A DNA stretch of 22,217 nucleotides from CAYLOP01 sp964385305 (GCA_964385305.1 CAYLOP010000035.1:1-22217), one strand, 5' to 3'; shown: positions 1-8,141, counted from the first letter of the stretch. Numbers and translations are program-made. The notes: a model not told the origin generated them from the letters alone.

Positions 1-320
1 ATTTCCTGCTCGCGCCGGGCGCTGACCCGCAGATCATCGGCGAACTCACCGACGTGTCTACCCTAACCGAGGTGAGTGCCGTGCTCCTGCCCGATTCGGG
101 GTATGCGGCGGTCAATCCACCTACCTGGCTCGGTCAGCTCCAACCGCGGGTCGCTCTGATCTCGGTCAGTGCCGGTGAGGGGCGCGGATTGCCCTCGCAG
201 GAGGTGCTCGACGCCCTCGGCGGGAGCACCATCCTGCGCACAGATATCCACGGATGGATTCACTTGATGAGTGATGGGCAAAGATTGTGGGTCGAGGTGG
301 CGCGAATGACCCCGGAATGA
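1..320 (+). CDS. comEC: ComEC/Rec2-type DNA internalization protein, C-terminal end (5' truncated)
   Basis: The reading frame is open from base 3 at the window edge and ends at a TGA at 318-320, giving the last 105 residues of a larger protein. The fragment reads as the end of the metallo-beta-lactamase-like domain that closes ComEC/Rec2 competence proteins: a stretch on where a solution is placed (VLLPDSGYAAVNPPTWL), then a strand with 'ALISVSAGEGRGLPSQEVLDAL', then 'ILRTDIHGWIHLMSDGQRLWVE'. In the family this last part is the typical 'TD..G.i.l..dG' ending. ComEC forms the inner-membrane channel for single-stranded DNA uptake, and the C-terminal domain is thought to degrade the non-transported strand. 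The membrane part lies outside the window. A stand-alone MBL-fold hydrolase with the same tail cannot be excluded. Confidence 0.62.
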   Translation, partial: FLLAPGADPQIIGELTDVSTLTEVSAVLLPDSGYAAVNPPTWLGQLQPRVALISVSAGEGRGLPSQEVLDALGGSTILRTDIHGWIHLMSDGQRLWVEVARMTPE

Positions 321-715
321 TCTCCCTAATAACTCGCAACACGCCTACCAACGCAACAGCTTATCCTGCACAGGTAAGTCGTTACCCAAATGTGATACGT
401 CAACGGCAATGGGATTTCCCGAGCGTGATCAATCTTTGATCGCGAAGACACTGCGGCGAGCGCCTGCATTTCTTCCAAAGCGCTTCCTGCTTAGTACAAG
501 CCAATATGGAGGAGAGACAAATGATGGCTGCTCCCAAAACATACACGAGCAGATCAAGACCACACATGACATCGCCCTCCTCACGCGGGCAACGCAGCTT
601 TGCCCTAGTTACATTATACGTCCAGATGGATCGTGGAGATTATTCAACCTGTTGAGTAACGGATCCCACCATGCGTTCTCTAAGGATCTAGCCAAGCTGT
701 TCGATCGACAGGATT
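321..715. other. Intergenic region without a confident gene
   Basis: I see no tRNA, repeat or recognisable protein here. Two weak plus-strand frames exist. One runs 409-729 (106 codons), has no ribosome-binding site and overlaps the end of the convergent protease gene. The other runs 521-655 (44 codons) and is preceded by a very good Shine-Dalgarno stretch (GGAGGAGAG, four bases before ATGATG). Neither product resembles a family I know. The region separates two convergent genes. Confidence 0.5.
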
Positions 716-2599
716 TTACGGAGACATGACGACCAGATCGTTAAACGCCACGCTGAACCCACCCTCTCCCCATGTGCCAGCGAAAAATCCGATGTCTCCC
801 CGGGAGTACGTGTAGTCTGTGATCTCGGCCATAACGATCCCATCAACGGCCAGCGTGAGCTTGTTCCCGATGCAAGCGACAGTGAGCGTGAGCGGTGCGT
901 ATGTGGGGATTTCGCGCGAGTAATCCCAGTCCAGAACCATTTCGAACTCGTTGTCCTCCATCTTCCAGATCGAAAACCATCCATCTTCCGAGACTGCAAA
1001 ACCGTAGAAGTTCTCATTATCCTGATGGCGGCAGATCACACCATACTCGCTATCGCCTACAGATGAGATGACACGTGTGCTGATCGTCAGGATGAAGTCC
1101 GAGAAACTGCGCTTGGAAAGACCCCAATAGACGTAATTTTCCATGTCCACTTGTATCTCATATGCCCCGTTGCGATATCCCGCGAAGCCGTCCATCACGG
1201 ATCCACTCGTCCAGCCTGAATCAGGATCGGAAAAATCATCCGTGTAAATCAACTCTCGCCCCACAGGAAGTGGGATATCCGGCTTGGGTTCTTCGATGAT
1301 GTTGAACTCACCCCCGCTCGCCGCTTCGATCAAAGGAGAAGCTAGATTGATCGGTCGAAGCGCGTTGATAAACCCGCCCGTCGGCACACAGTTATCGCGG
1401 TTGTCGACGATGCCATCGCGGTTGGTATCCGCAATCACACGGCAATCCACATACTCTCCCTCCGCGCCTGAACCCAACCTCGTCGGAACGGCGATGAGGT
1501 GACCGCGATCATCGACCACCAAACCTCCGCTGTTTCCACCCGCGATCGTAGCTGAGGTCTTGATGTAGGCCCGATCACCGTACGCTTCGGCACTGGTAAA
1601 ACCGCTCACCTCGCCACGTGTCAGTGTGATCGTCCCGCCGCCGATCCCGGGATAACCCAGAATCGAGAGCGTATCACCAAGCTCAATTTGGTCGGAATTC
1701 CCGATTCGCACCGCAGGAAGGTTGAGTTGATCCCGATCTACAGGGTTTTTATTCAAATCCGTTGTTATCCGAAGAACAGCCAGATCGAGCTGCCAATCCG
1801 CCTGCAGTACTTCTGCATAGTACGCATCGATAGGGAGTTGGTCGGGTTCGGTTGTCAGCGAAATCATGAGCGCGTCGACCGGGAAGAATTTATCCGGCAG
1901 GACAACATGTGCGTTGGTGAGAATTAATCCGTCCGGCGTGATGACAGATCCTGATCCTGTCCAACCTTCCTCAAGTTTTCCGTTATCCATATAAAAGGCA
2001 GTGATTTTCACAACCGCATCATATGGAACACCGCTCGTGGTCTCCATTCCGAAAGTGGGCGTAACCTCTGCCAGGGGAGAGGCCGGCGCTGAGATGACCA
2101 GGCGAGTGCCCGCAACGACCGATTGTCGATCCGTACTCACCTCAACCGAGACATTAAAGCTGGCTGCCTCCAGCGCCTGCAATGTGAACGTAAATGTGCG
2201 TGTCTCGCCTGGGGTCATGGTGAAATCGATATTGAATCCGGTCATGGTCGCATAGTGCTGTTGATTCATGGTCCCGGGAAAAACCTTGGTTACGATCGCC
2301 GCCTCCAACAGCACCTTGGGTAAGCGAATCTCCTCGATAACCAGGTAGTCCTGGCTCGCATTTTGAACGCTGACCTCGAGCGAAAACTCCTCCCCAGTTG
2401 CCACAACCGGTGGTGCGTTAAGGCTGACCGACATTCCGCCGGATTGGGATTGGAGTCCCAGAAGGCGCAGAAGTCCGCTTGGATCTCTCAACACGAGCGC
2501 ACCAATAGCGCCAACGAAGATGAGATTGACGGCGACAAGAATGCTTATGACAACTCTCGATCTGCCTCTCACGACTTTCTCCGATGAAGCGGACAGCAT
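716..2599 (-). CDS. Membrane-anchored trypsin-like (HtrA/S1C) serine protease with calcium-loop and C-terminal lectin-like domain
   Basis: 627 residues from an ATG at 2599. A short basic N-terminus is followed by one membrane segment (about residues 17-37), so the rest should lie outside the cytoplasmic membrane. Residues 55-170 form a beta-rich CARDB-like domain. The protease domain (about 190-380) has a complete triad: His231 in TNAHVV, Asp272 in LDLAVL, and Ser357 in GGNSGG. Instead of the PDZ domain of classical HtrA there is a calcium-loop-like stretch, DTNRDGIVDNRDN (391-403), with a nearby cysteine. The last 170 residues (about 452-625) look like a concanavalin/LamG-type beta sandwich ('YTDDFSDPDSGW', 'GDIGFFAGTW'). 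The likely role is a surface protease acting on misfolded or polymeric extracellular protein; the substrate cannot be read from sequence. It is divergent from the GH3 gene. Confidence 0.85.
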   Translation of the reverse strand: MLSASSEKVVRGRSRVVISILVAVNLIFVGAIGALVLRDPSGLLRLLGLQSQSGGMSVSLNAPPVVATGEEFSLEVSVQNASQDYLVIEEIRLPKVLLEAAIVTKVFPGTMNQQHYATMTGFNIDFTMTPGETRTFTFTLQALEAASFNVSVEVSTDRQSVVAGTRLVISAPASPLAEVTPTFGMETTSGVPYDAVVKITAFYMDNGKLEEGWTGSGSVITPDGLILTNAHVVLPDKFFPVDALMISLTTEPDQLPIDAYYAEVLQADWQLDLAVLRITTDLNKNPVDRDQLNLPAVRIGNSDQIELGDTLSILGYPGIGGGTITLTRGEVSGFTSAEAYGDRAYIKTSATIAGGNSGGLVVDDRGHLIAVPTRLGSGAEGEYVDCRVIADTNRDGIVDNRDNCVPTGGFINALRPINLASPLIEAASGGEFNIIEEPKPDIPLPVGRELIYTDDFSDPDSGWTSGSVMDGFAGYRNGAYEIQVDMENYVYWGLSKRSFSDFILTISTRVISSVGDSEYGVICRHQDNENFYGFAVSEDGWFSIWKMEDNEFEMVLDWDYSREIPTYAPLTLTVACIGNKLTLAVDGIVMAEITDYTYSRGDIGFFAGTWGEGGFSVAFNDLVVMSP

Positions 2600-2646
2600 A
2601 ATTCTGGGTCTAATGCTCCCACAAGCGCGCTTATCATGATCGATCT

Positions 2647-2730
2647 TTAGATTTTACCGACACTCACCCTTGTAAATTAACCGTTACCTGGGTGGTCGTT
2701 TAAATCTTGGCAAAATCGGGTAAAATCTAA
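2647..2730. repeat. 12-bp inverted repeat in a divergent intergenic region
   Basis: TTAGATTTTACC at 2647-2658 is matched exactly by its reverse complement GGTAAAATCTAA at 2719-2730, with 60 bases between the arms. A partial third copy (CAAAATCGGG, 2711-2720) abuts the right arm. The repeat sits between the divergent protease and GH3-family genes, so it could be a paired operator for both. No known regulator site is recognised. Position and symmetry are seen directly; function is inference. Confidence 0.35.
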
Positions 2731-2817
2731 CCGCCATCCATCCCCTGAATCTTACTTTCACATAATATACTTGAGAGACCTGTTCGGCAACTAGCCTAAA
2801 TAGGAGATGCGTTTCGT

Positions 2818-2907
2818 ATGCCAAGAGGAGAGATTCTTGGTGTGAATGTTGAGGAGATCACTCTGAATCGCCCGCCATTGAGGGAGGCCCTTCATGAACC
2901 AGCATGA
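2818..2907 (+). CDS. Possible 29-residue leader peptide overlapping the GH3-family gene
   Basis: A short frame starts at ATG 2818, with TAGGAG about eleven bases upstream, and stops at TGA 2905-2907. This is 14 bases inside the following gene, which starts at 2894 in another frame. The product begins MPRGEILGVNVEEITLN and is unlike anything I recognise. Overlap of its stop with the next start would allow translational coupling. It may equally be a chance frame in the 5' leader. Confidence 0.22.
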   Translation: MPRGEILGVNVEEITLNRPPLREALHEPA

Positions 2908-4033
2908 TCCTAAGCACCTACTTCTCGCGCAGCTTCAACCGTGGCATGAGGCGGTTGCAGATCCAGCCGCTGCGCAGGAAAAAGTCCTCGATCACATGCT
3001 GATCGAGTATGCCAAGACAGGCTACGGGAAAAAGCATGGTGCAGGGCATATCGCAAGCATCGATGATTATCGTAGAAGCTTCCCCATCGCGAAGTATGCG
3101 GATTACAAACCTCTTATCCAACGCGTGATGGCCGGCGAGTTGGACCTGCTGCTCTCAGAGGATCCTGTTGGCTGGGCGATCACGCGCGGCACCACCCAGG
3201 GTGAGTCGAAGTTCATCCCGATGACACCTACCGATCTGCGTATGCGAGTCAGCGCAGGACGTGCGATGATGAACTATGTATTGAGTACGGGGCGATATGA
3301 TTTGTTTGAGGGGGTAAATCTAAACCTAAATTTCCCCTCTCGAGTGGGCACGATTAGGTTTGGAGAGCGCGAGATCGAATATGGCTACAGCTCAGGGATC
3401 TACACAAAATTCGTCTCCAAGCAAACCCCCATCCGCTCCCTGCCTTCACAGGACGAGATCGATTCGTTAGGAGGCGGGAAAACATTACGCGATTGGGAGG
3501 CCCGCTTCGAGCTCGCCTACAAATTGTGCAAGGACGAGAATGTCACCCTCGTCGGCGGTGTTGCTCCGACCACGATCCGTTTTGGGCGTTATCTTCACCG
3601 CACCCATCGTGTATACCCCAAGGCATTGTGGAACACGCAAATCATGACCCTTGGCAGCGTACCAGGCATCAACACCGACTACCAACCCGCGCTTACTGCC
3701 CTCTATGGACCCGTGGCGATACGGGAGATTTACGGAACAACCGAGGGGATGTTTGGCCAGCAGCGCGACGAGAAGCGTGCCTGGGTGCCAAACTATGATC
3801 TTTTTTTCTTTGAGATCCGCACACGCTCAGGAATCAAAATGCTGCACAAGATGCGTCCCGGTGAGACGGGCAGTCTGGTCGTTTCAACGCCCATCTTGCC
3901 TCGCTACGAGATCGGCGACCGAATACTCTGCGTGCAACCGCCCTACTTCCGCTGCATCGGCCGTGACCTGTGGTGGACACCGCTACGATACGCCTGGAAT
4001 GAATTCTTGACTTTCAACCTGGGCCGGTTGTGA
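2894..4033 (+). CDS. GH3-family acyl-adenylate-forming protein, lacking the C-terminal domain
   Basis: 379 residues from ATG 2894, with GGGAGG seven bases upstream. It belongs to the GH3 branch of the ANL adenylating superfamily, which activates carboxylates with ATP and in plants joins them to amino acids. Supporting motifs are the phosphate loop TRGTTQGESKFIPMT (97-111, the family's SSGTSGG.PKLIP), EIYGTTEG (278-285, the A5 motif) and YEIGDRI (338-344, the A7 motif with the ribose-binding Asp). Plant and typical bacterial GH3 proteins are about 500-600 residues long. This one ends about 35 residues after the A7 motif, so the mobile C-terminal domain with its catalytic lysine is absent. The frame is intact and followed at once by a terminator, so the short form looks genuine rather than frameshifted. 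Substrate unknown; activity without the C-terminal domain is uncertain. Confidence 0.78.
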   Translation: MNQHDPKHLLLAQLQPWHEAVADPAAAQEKVLDHMLIEYAKTGYGKKHGAGHIASIDDYRRSFPIAKYADYKPLIQRVMAGELDLLLSEDPVGWAITRGTTQGESKFIPMTPTDLRMRVSAGRAMMNYVLSTGRYDLFEGVNLNLNFPSRVGTIRFGEREIEYGYSSGIYTKFVSKQTPIRSLPSQDEIDSLGGGKTLRDWEARFELAYKLCKDENVTLVGGVAPTTIRFGRYLHRTHRVYPKALWNTQIMTLGSVPGINTDYQPALTALYGPVAIREIYGTTEGMFGQQRDEKRAWVPNYDLFFFEIRTRSGIKMLHKMRPGETGSLVVSTPILPRYEIGDRILCVQPPYFRCIGRDLWWTPLRYAWNEFLTFNLGRL

Positions 4034-4061
4034 TCACAACTGACCCAGGTTCGTGTGTTTT
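4016..4061 (+). terminator. Intrinsic terminator spanning the GH3-family stop codon
   Basis: AACCTGGG (4016-4023) pairs with CCCAGGTT (4044-4051). Inside them lies the perfect 14-base palindrome GTTGTGATCACAAC (4027-4040). A T-rich run (GTTTTT) follows at 4055-4060. The hairpin includes the stop codon (4031-4033). It lies between convergent genes. Confidence 0.7.
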
Positions 4062-4074
4062 TCGAGAAGGGAGT

Positions 4075-4530
4075 TTAACGGCGTCGGAGAATATTCCCCA
4101 GGAGGACGATAAGTCCTACGGCGATCAGGATCGTCGGCCAGATCAAATCCCAGGTGATCAAGCTCCCCAGACTTACCCCAATGAGGATTAAGCCCAGGAT
4201 CAACGTGCCAATAATCGGGCCGCTATACGCTGGGATCAGCAGGCGTATGATCACTTCGGCAAGCAAGATCAAGCCCACGCCCCCGAACACGATAGACCAG
4301 GACCCAAGGTCTCCAAGCCGGCCGAACCGGTCCAAGAGATCTAGGTTAGCAGCCAGGAGTACCACACCAGCCCATATCAGGATCGTCGCCCAGATGATCG
4401 CCGACAGAGGATCACGGCTCCACTTCTCCTCCCAGCGCTTCTCAGCATCTTTCTCGTGGACCTTTTCCTCCGACTTCTCCTCCATCGCTTGGTCCTTCTC
4501 TTCTTTCTCGTACATATCTTGTTTGGACAT
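4075..4530 (-). CDS. Small membrane protein with highly charged N-terminal tail and four hydrophobic segments
   Basis: 151 residues from ATG 4530, which has a strong GGAGGGGAGA just upstream; a TTG seven codons earlier is possible but less likely. Residues 1-42 are very rich in Glu, Lys and Asp with almost no hydrophobic residues, and are probably cytoplasmic and partly helical. Four hydrophobic segments follow at about 43-62, 79-99, 103-124 and 129-147, ending in NILRRR. The pattern '..WP.iLI.iGl..Ll' in the last segment is that of the LiaF-type/DUF5668 membrane domain found in cell-envelope stress and uncharacterised proteins. No enzymatic motif is visible. It starts 27 bases after the stop of the saccharopine-dehydrogenase-like gene and is probably co-transcribed with it. 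Function unknown. Confidence 0.72.
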   Translation of the reverse strand: MSKQDMYEKEEKDQAMEEKSEEKVHEKDAEKRWEEKWSRDPLSAIIWATILIWAGVVLLAANLDLLDRFGRLGDLGSWSIVFGGVGLILLAEVIIRLLIPAYSGPIIGTLILGLILIGVSLGSLITWDLIWPTILIAVGLIVLLGNILRRR

Positions 4531-4557
4531 CTTCTCTCCCCTCCGGCTCAAACGCTT

Positions 4558-5796
4558 CTACGCCATCGTCTTCTCTACCTCAAGAACGTTAATGTCCCTC
4601 TTCTCCAATTCTTCAATAAACGCCTCGTAGTGCGCCCCTACGATTCCATCCTCGGGTGCGACGATCCCCGTGCCGGTGATCATGCCTCTCCCCAAGAACA
4701 ACGCGCCGATCGACGCTGAGAAACCCGTCACGCGCGCCATGGAGGAGATTCCGTTTACGGTGTCCGCTTCATCCCAAAGGTAGTAATCGATTTGTTTCTT
4801 CTGGCCATCCTTCGTGCCCACGACCGTGTTCCACATCACACACACGTCGGTATCCCCTTCAACCGGCTGGAGCTTGGGGCTAATCACAGCTAGCAAGAAA
4901 TCGCGCGGCACGATCTTCACACCCGCGATCTCGATGGGTTCCAGATCCAGCATGCCGCACTCTTTCAACGTTTCGACTCCCTGCCAGTGACCCGGCCAGC
5001 GAACAGTTTTTTCCGCAAAGTCTTGAAGGCTAGGGCGCGTGAACAGGAAGCTGGGCATACCCGGTGTGATCGCGCACTCCAGATCTTCATCCACACCAAA
5101 TTGGTTGAAGCGGAAGGCTTCTCGGTCACTGGTGGCATCCACCTCCACAACCTCGCCACCTTTCAGCACTTCGACTTTGACCATGTACTCGCGCAAGACA
5201 TGCTCAAACGCCCATGTGATCATGTACTTGAGAGGGCGGTGTTTTGAGGCTTCCTTGGAAGGAATGCCTCCAACCCGAGCTACAGCCGACTCAGCGTGAT
5301 CAAGCTTTCGGATGGCCTCTCCCACCGTGATGTTGCTTATCCCGGGTGCGAAGCCGATCCCGTCGAGGAAGGTTACATCCTTCTCGACTGCACGCGTATG
5401 CAGCCACTCCCCATACTCCTCGATGTGCATGCCTTCCGGCATCACCAACCCCTCTCGTTCATAGGTGTCGGGACGCCGATGGAACTCCTCGAGCATGTCG
5501 ACGATGTCCAGGCCAGCCTCAATCGCGGCTTCAACAATCTTATAGCTTGTGAATCGGTCCGGCAACGATATAACACCAACGTCATATTCCCCCATCAATG
5601 CTACCGCCGCCTCATTATCGGCAACATCCAGGCTGTGCGTCTTCACCTTTGGACTGCCGATCCATTCTTTTACCTTTTCTAGCGATTTAGTCCGCCTTCC
5701 TACCAAGCCCACAACTTCAACATCTGCTTCTTTGACCAAATCCCATGCAACCGCAGCTCCCATTTTGCCCGATCCTCCGAATACCAGGACTTTCAT
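4558..5796 (-). CDS. Saccharopine dehydrogenase family NAD(P)-binding oxidoreductase
   Basis: 412 residues from ATG 5796, preceded by AAGGAGG. The N-terminus is a Rossmann fold with the dinucleotide loop GGSGKMG (7-13), followed by 'VGLVGRR' and 'DVGVISLPDRFTSYKIVEAAIEAG', the arrangement of saccharopine dehydrogenase/saccharopine reductase-like enzymes. The middle motif 'FLDGIGFAPGISNI' is the usual start of the family's second domain. The family includes lysine 6-dehydrogenase, saccharopine dehydrogenases and carboxynorspermidine dehydrogenase, all acting on C-N bonds of amino-acid-derived imines. Nothing visible fixes the substrate here, and no lysine or polyamine gene lies beside it. It is the first gene of a two-gene unit with the membrane protein at 4075-4530. 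Confidence 0.85.
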   Translation of the reverse strand: MKVLVFGGSGKMGAAVAWDLVKEADVEVVGLVGRRTKSLEKVKEWIGSPKVKTHSLDVADNEAAVALMGEYDVGVISLPDRFTSYKIVEAAIEAGLDIVDMLEEFHRRPDTYEREGLVMPEGMHIEEYGEWLHTRAVEKDVTFLDGIGFAPGISNITVGEAIRKLDHAESAVARVGGIPSKEASKHRPLKYMITWAFEHVLREYMVKVEVLKGGEVVEVDATSDREAFRFNQFGVDEDLECAITPGMPSFLFTRPSLQDFAEKTVRWPGHWQGVETLKECGMLDLEPIEIAGVKIVPRDFLLAVISPKLQPVEGDTDVCVMWNTVVGTKDGQKKQIDYYLWDEADTVNGISSMARVTGFSASIGALFLGRGMITGTGIVAPEDGIVGAHYEAFIEELEKRDINVLEVEKTMA

Positions 5797-6057
5797 GTTG
5801 ATTGCCTCCTTCTGTGGTGTGTGATCGGTTATTCTCTATTTGCATGTAAAGCGGTGCTATGGACAGTATCCAACCCCATATATTCGCGCCTCGAGTTGAG
5901 GCAGGAACCAGTGTTGATATCATACACGAGATCAACGCCTCGCTCAATTCTCGTTTGTCACCCCAACAGTAGGTCATCCTGCGCATTCAATGGGGGGTAA
6001 TTTCACACCTTTCCGTCTTTACAGTGGGAGGTTGAAAATTGCCCGTAGGCACGCGCC

Positions 6058-6663
6058 TTACCGAATTCGTCGAGATTGAAGCAACCGATTGAGGGATGGG
6101 ATTCGGAGAAGGAGAAGCAGGAGGACGATCCCTGCATAAATGAGGGGTGTGCTGAGATCCGCCTTCACAAGCCAAAGGTAATGAACGACGGCGAAGATTG
6201 CCGCCAGGTATACCATCCGATGCAAGCGAAACCATCCCCTGCCTAGGCGCTGCATCCAGCCCTTTGTCGAGGTGAGTGCCAGCAGAGCGAGGATTACACC
6301 GGAGAGAAATCCGACAAGAGCATAGCGCCTGTAGAGAAACACCTCTCGCACTAAGACGGGCTGAAATCCATAATCTAATCCTGCAAAGATGAGGAAATGC
6401 ACACCTGCGTAGAAGAAGGCGTAGAGACCCAACCAGCGCCGTAGAGCGAGTGCAAGCTTCCATCCGAAGATCGCGTGGAGGGGCGAACATGCGAGGGAAA
6501 GGATCAGACAGATCAGCGCTGCCTTCCCAGTCCTCAATGTGGCAGCTTGGACTGGGTTGGCACCCAGATCGCCCGCCCACGCATCGAGAAGCAGCAAGAA
6601 AAACGGTAGCAGTGCACCGATGTGAAGGGCAGGGGTGATCCATTTGCCTCGAATCCATGTCAT
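6058..6663 (-). CDS. msrQ: MsrQ-like heme-binding membrane subunit of methionine sulfoxide reductase (YedZ)
   Basis: 201 residues. Five or six hydrophobic helices with a ferric-reductase-like pattern of histidines: His14, His63, His89, His148 and His161. The RRWLGLYAF stretch (75-83) and 'RLHRMVYLAAIFAVVHYLWL' are typical of MsrQ/YedZ, which passes electrons from the quinone pool (or flavin) through b-type heme to the molybdenum enzyme MsrP on the outer face of the membrane. The ATG at 6663 shares its A with the TGA stop of msrP (TGATG), so the two are translationally coupled. The family is usually close to 200 residues, so this is full length. Confidence 0.92.
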   Translation of the reverse strand: MTWIRGKWITPALHIGALLPFFLLLLDAWAGDLGANPVQAATLRTGKAALICLILSLACSPLHAIFGWKLALALRRWLGLYAFFYAGVHFLIFAGLDYGFQPVLVREVFLYRRYALVGFLSGVILALLALTSTKGWMQRLGRGWFRLHRMVYLAAIFAVVHYLWLVKADLSTPLIYAGIVLLLLLLRIPSLNRLLQSRRIR

Positions 6664-7610
6664 CAGAAGTTATCTCGCAAATCCATCTCTGCATAGAGAC
6701 TCGCAACCTGCTCTTCGTAACCATTGAAAAGCAGTGTGGGATGTCTGCTCAACTCCCCAATCCGTCGCTCGGTGGCTTGGGACCAGCGCGGGTGAGGCAC
6801 TTCTGGGTTGACATTGGCATAAAAACCGTACTCATGTGGCGCGGCTGCCATCCACAAGGAGATTGGGCGCTCAGCGACCAATTCGATCTTGACGATCGAT
6901 TTTATGCTCTTAAATCCGTACTTCCAGGGGATTACAAGCCGTACCGGGGCGCCGTTCTGTGGAGGCATGGGATTACCATAAAGACCCGTTGCCAGAATGG
7001 TCAGATCGAGCATGGCCTCGTCCAGGCGGAGGCCTTCGACATAGGGCCATGCGAAGCTGCCACCCTTCTGGCCAGGCATCTGTGTGGGATCGTAGAGGGT
7101 TTCAAAACGTACGTATTGAGCATCCGAGAGGGGCTCCACCTCCTCGATAAGTGAAGCCAGCGGGAATCCCAACCAAGGAATGACCATCGACCAACCTTCG
7201 ACGCATCGCATACGATAGATCCGCTCTTCAGCGGGAAATCTTCGGGCCAGATCATCGAGGTCATAAACGCCCGGCTTCCGGACCAAACCGCCCACCTCCA
7301 CAGTCCATGGAGATACTTTGAAATCCTGTGCAGCCCTTACAACCCCGGTTTTGCTCACCGTAAACTCATAGAAATTGTTGTATTGCGTGACGTCTTCGTA
7401 GGAAGTCAAAGGGGCGCCGAGCTCATCGGTATCTCCGCTCACTTGCATAATGCGGTTCTCCGTCAGGTCATTCGTGGAAGGGCCACCACCCACCCCTCCG
7501 CATGCCGCCAGCATCAATGAACTTGCCGAGATCATTCCTATGCCCTTCAAGAATGCTCGTCTCGAGAAGTAGACGTCTTCCGGGGTGATTTCCGATGGTT
7601 TGATCTTCAT
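6663..7610 (-). CDS. msrP: MsrP-like molybdopterin-dependent protein-methionine-sulfoxide reductase, Tat-exported (YedY)
   Basis: 315 residues from ATG 7610, chosen because GGAG lies nine bases upstream; ATG 7619 and TTG 7646 are alternatives. The N-terminus has a twin-arginine signal, SRRAFLKG (16-23), then a hydrophobic stretch ending LAAC (34-37), which also fits a lipobox. The body is a sulfite-oxidase-fold molybdoenzyme. Cys136 in YRMRCVEGWSM is the expected molybdenum ligand, and 'GFPL', 'APVRLVIPWKYGFKSIKSI' and 'NVNPEVPHPRWSQATER' follow as in MsrP. The protein repairs oxidised methionines in exported proteins, using electrons from MsrQ, encoded directly downstream. No sequence-level regulatory site was found. 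Confidence 0.93.
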   Translation of the reverse strand: MKIKPSEITPEDVYFSRRAFLKGIGMISASSLMLAACGGVGGGPSTNDLTENRIMQVSGDTDELGAPLTSYEDVTQYNNFYEFTVSKTGVVRAAQDFKVSPWTVEVGGLVRKPGVYDLDDLARRFPAEERIYRMRCVEGWSMVIPWLGFPLASLIEEVEPLSDAQYVRFETLYDPTQMPGQKGGSFAWPYVEGLRLDEAMLDLTILATGLYGNPMPPQNGAPVRLVIPWKYGFKSIKSIVKIELVAERPISLWMAAAPHEYGFYANVNPEVPHPRWSQATERRIGELSRHPTLLFNGYEEQVASLYAEMDLRDNF

Positions 7611-8141
7611 CTTTTGCATCTCCACGCCATTGGCAATGATCTTCAAGCGGATGGGGTCATCTCAATATCATCAACCTCAAGAGACATCTCTTGCTTTAAT
7701 TGCCCCAAGCGTGTCTCACTTCCGCGGCAGCCGAAACTTCTATTTGTATTCTCTGCAAGACATGTCGCGGGGAGGATGGTTATCACTACGATCTCCATCT
7801 GTCAGGCATATTCGTTACATGTGGATAAATTCTACCTCATAGATCATACTTACATCGTGTTTCTCTTGCAGCAAAGAAATTATCCTGATGAAACGAAGAT
7901 GAGATTGTCATTGAAATGGTAACCAGAAGGCATGCAAAAACTCCACGATATTAGTGACTCGCCCTAACTGCTTTTTCCACTTCGCACGGCACAATGGCAC
8001 CTGAATCTTTTCCATGGACCGATATCGTTGGTTTTCACCTATCCGGATACAACGTCGCTAGCAGAATGGTCTCCATCAGATTTGCTGAAAGACCTTGCAG
8101 GGCTAGAATTGTGGTATCCGATTCGCGAGACGGAGATCCAT
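7611..8141. other. Divergent intergenic region between msrP and the YfhO-like gene
   Basis: This stretch must hold the promoters of msrP (minus) and the large membrane protein (plus), but I could not find a convincing -35/-10 pair for either. The frame of the downstream gene stays open back to 7923, so its 5' end is uncertain. A TTG at 8028 would add 38 residues but has no ribosome-binding site. No RNA gene or repeat is seen. Confidence 0.4.

Noticed and set aside
409..729. 106-codon plus-strand frame
   Set aside because: No ribosome-binding site, no family resemblance, and its end overlaps the convergent protease gene.
4027..4040. Palindrome GTTGTGATCACAAC as a CRP/FNR-type operator
   Set aside because: The half-sites have no spacer, and it lies at a gene end inside a terminator hairpin with a T run.
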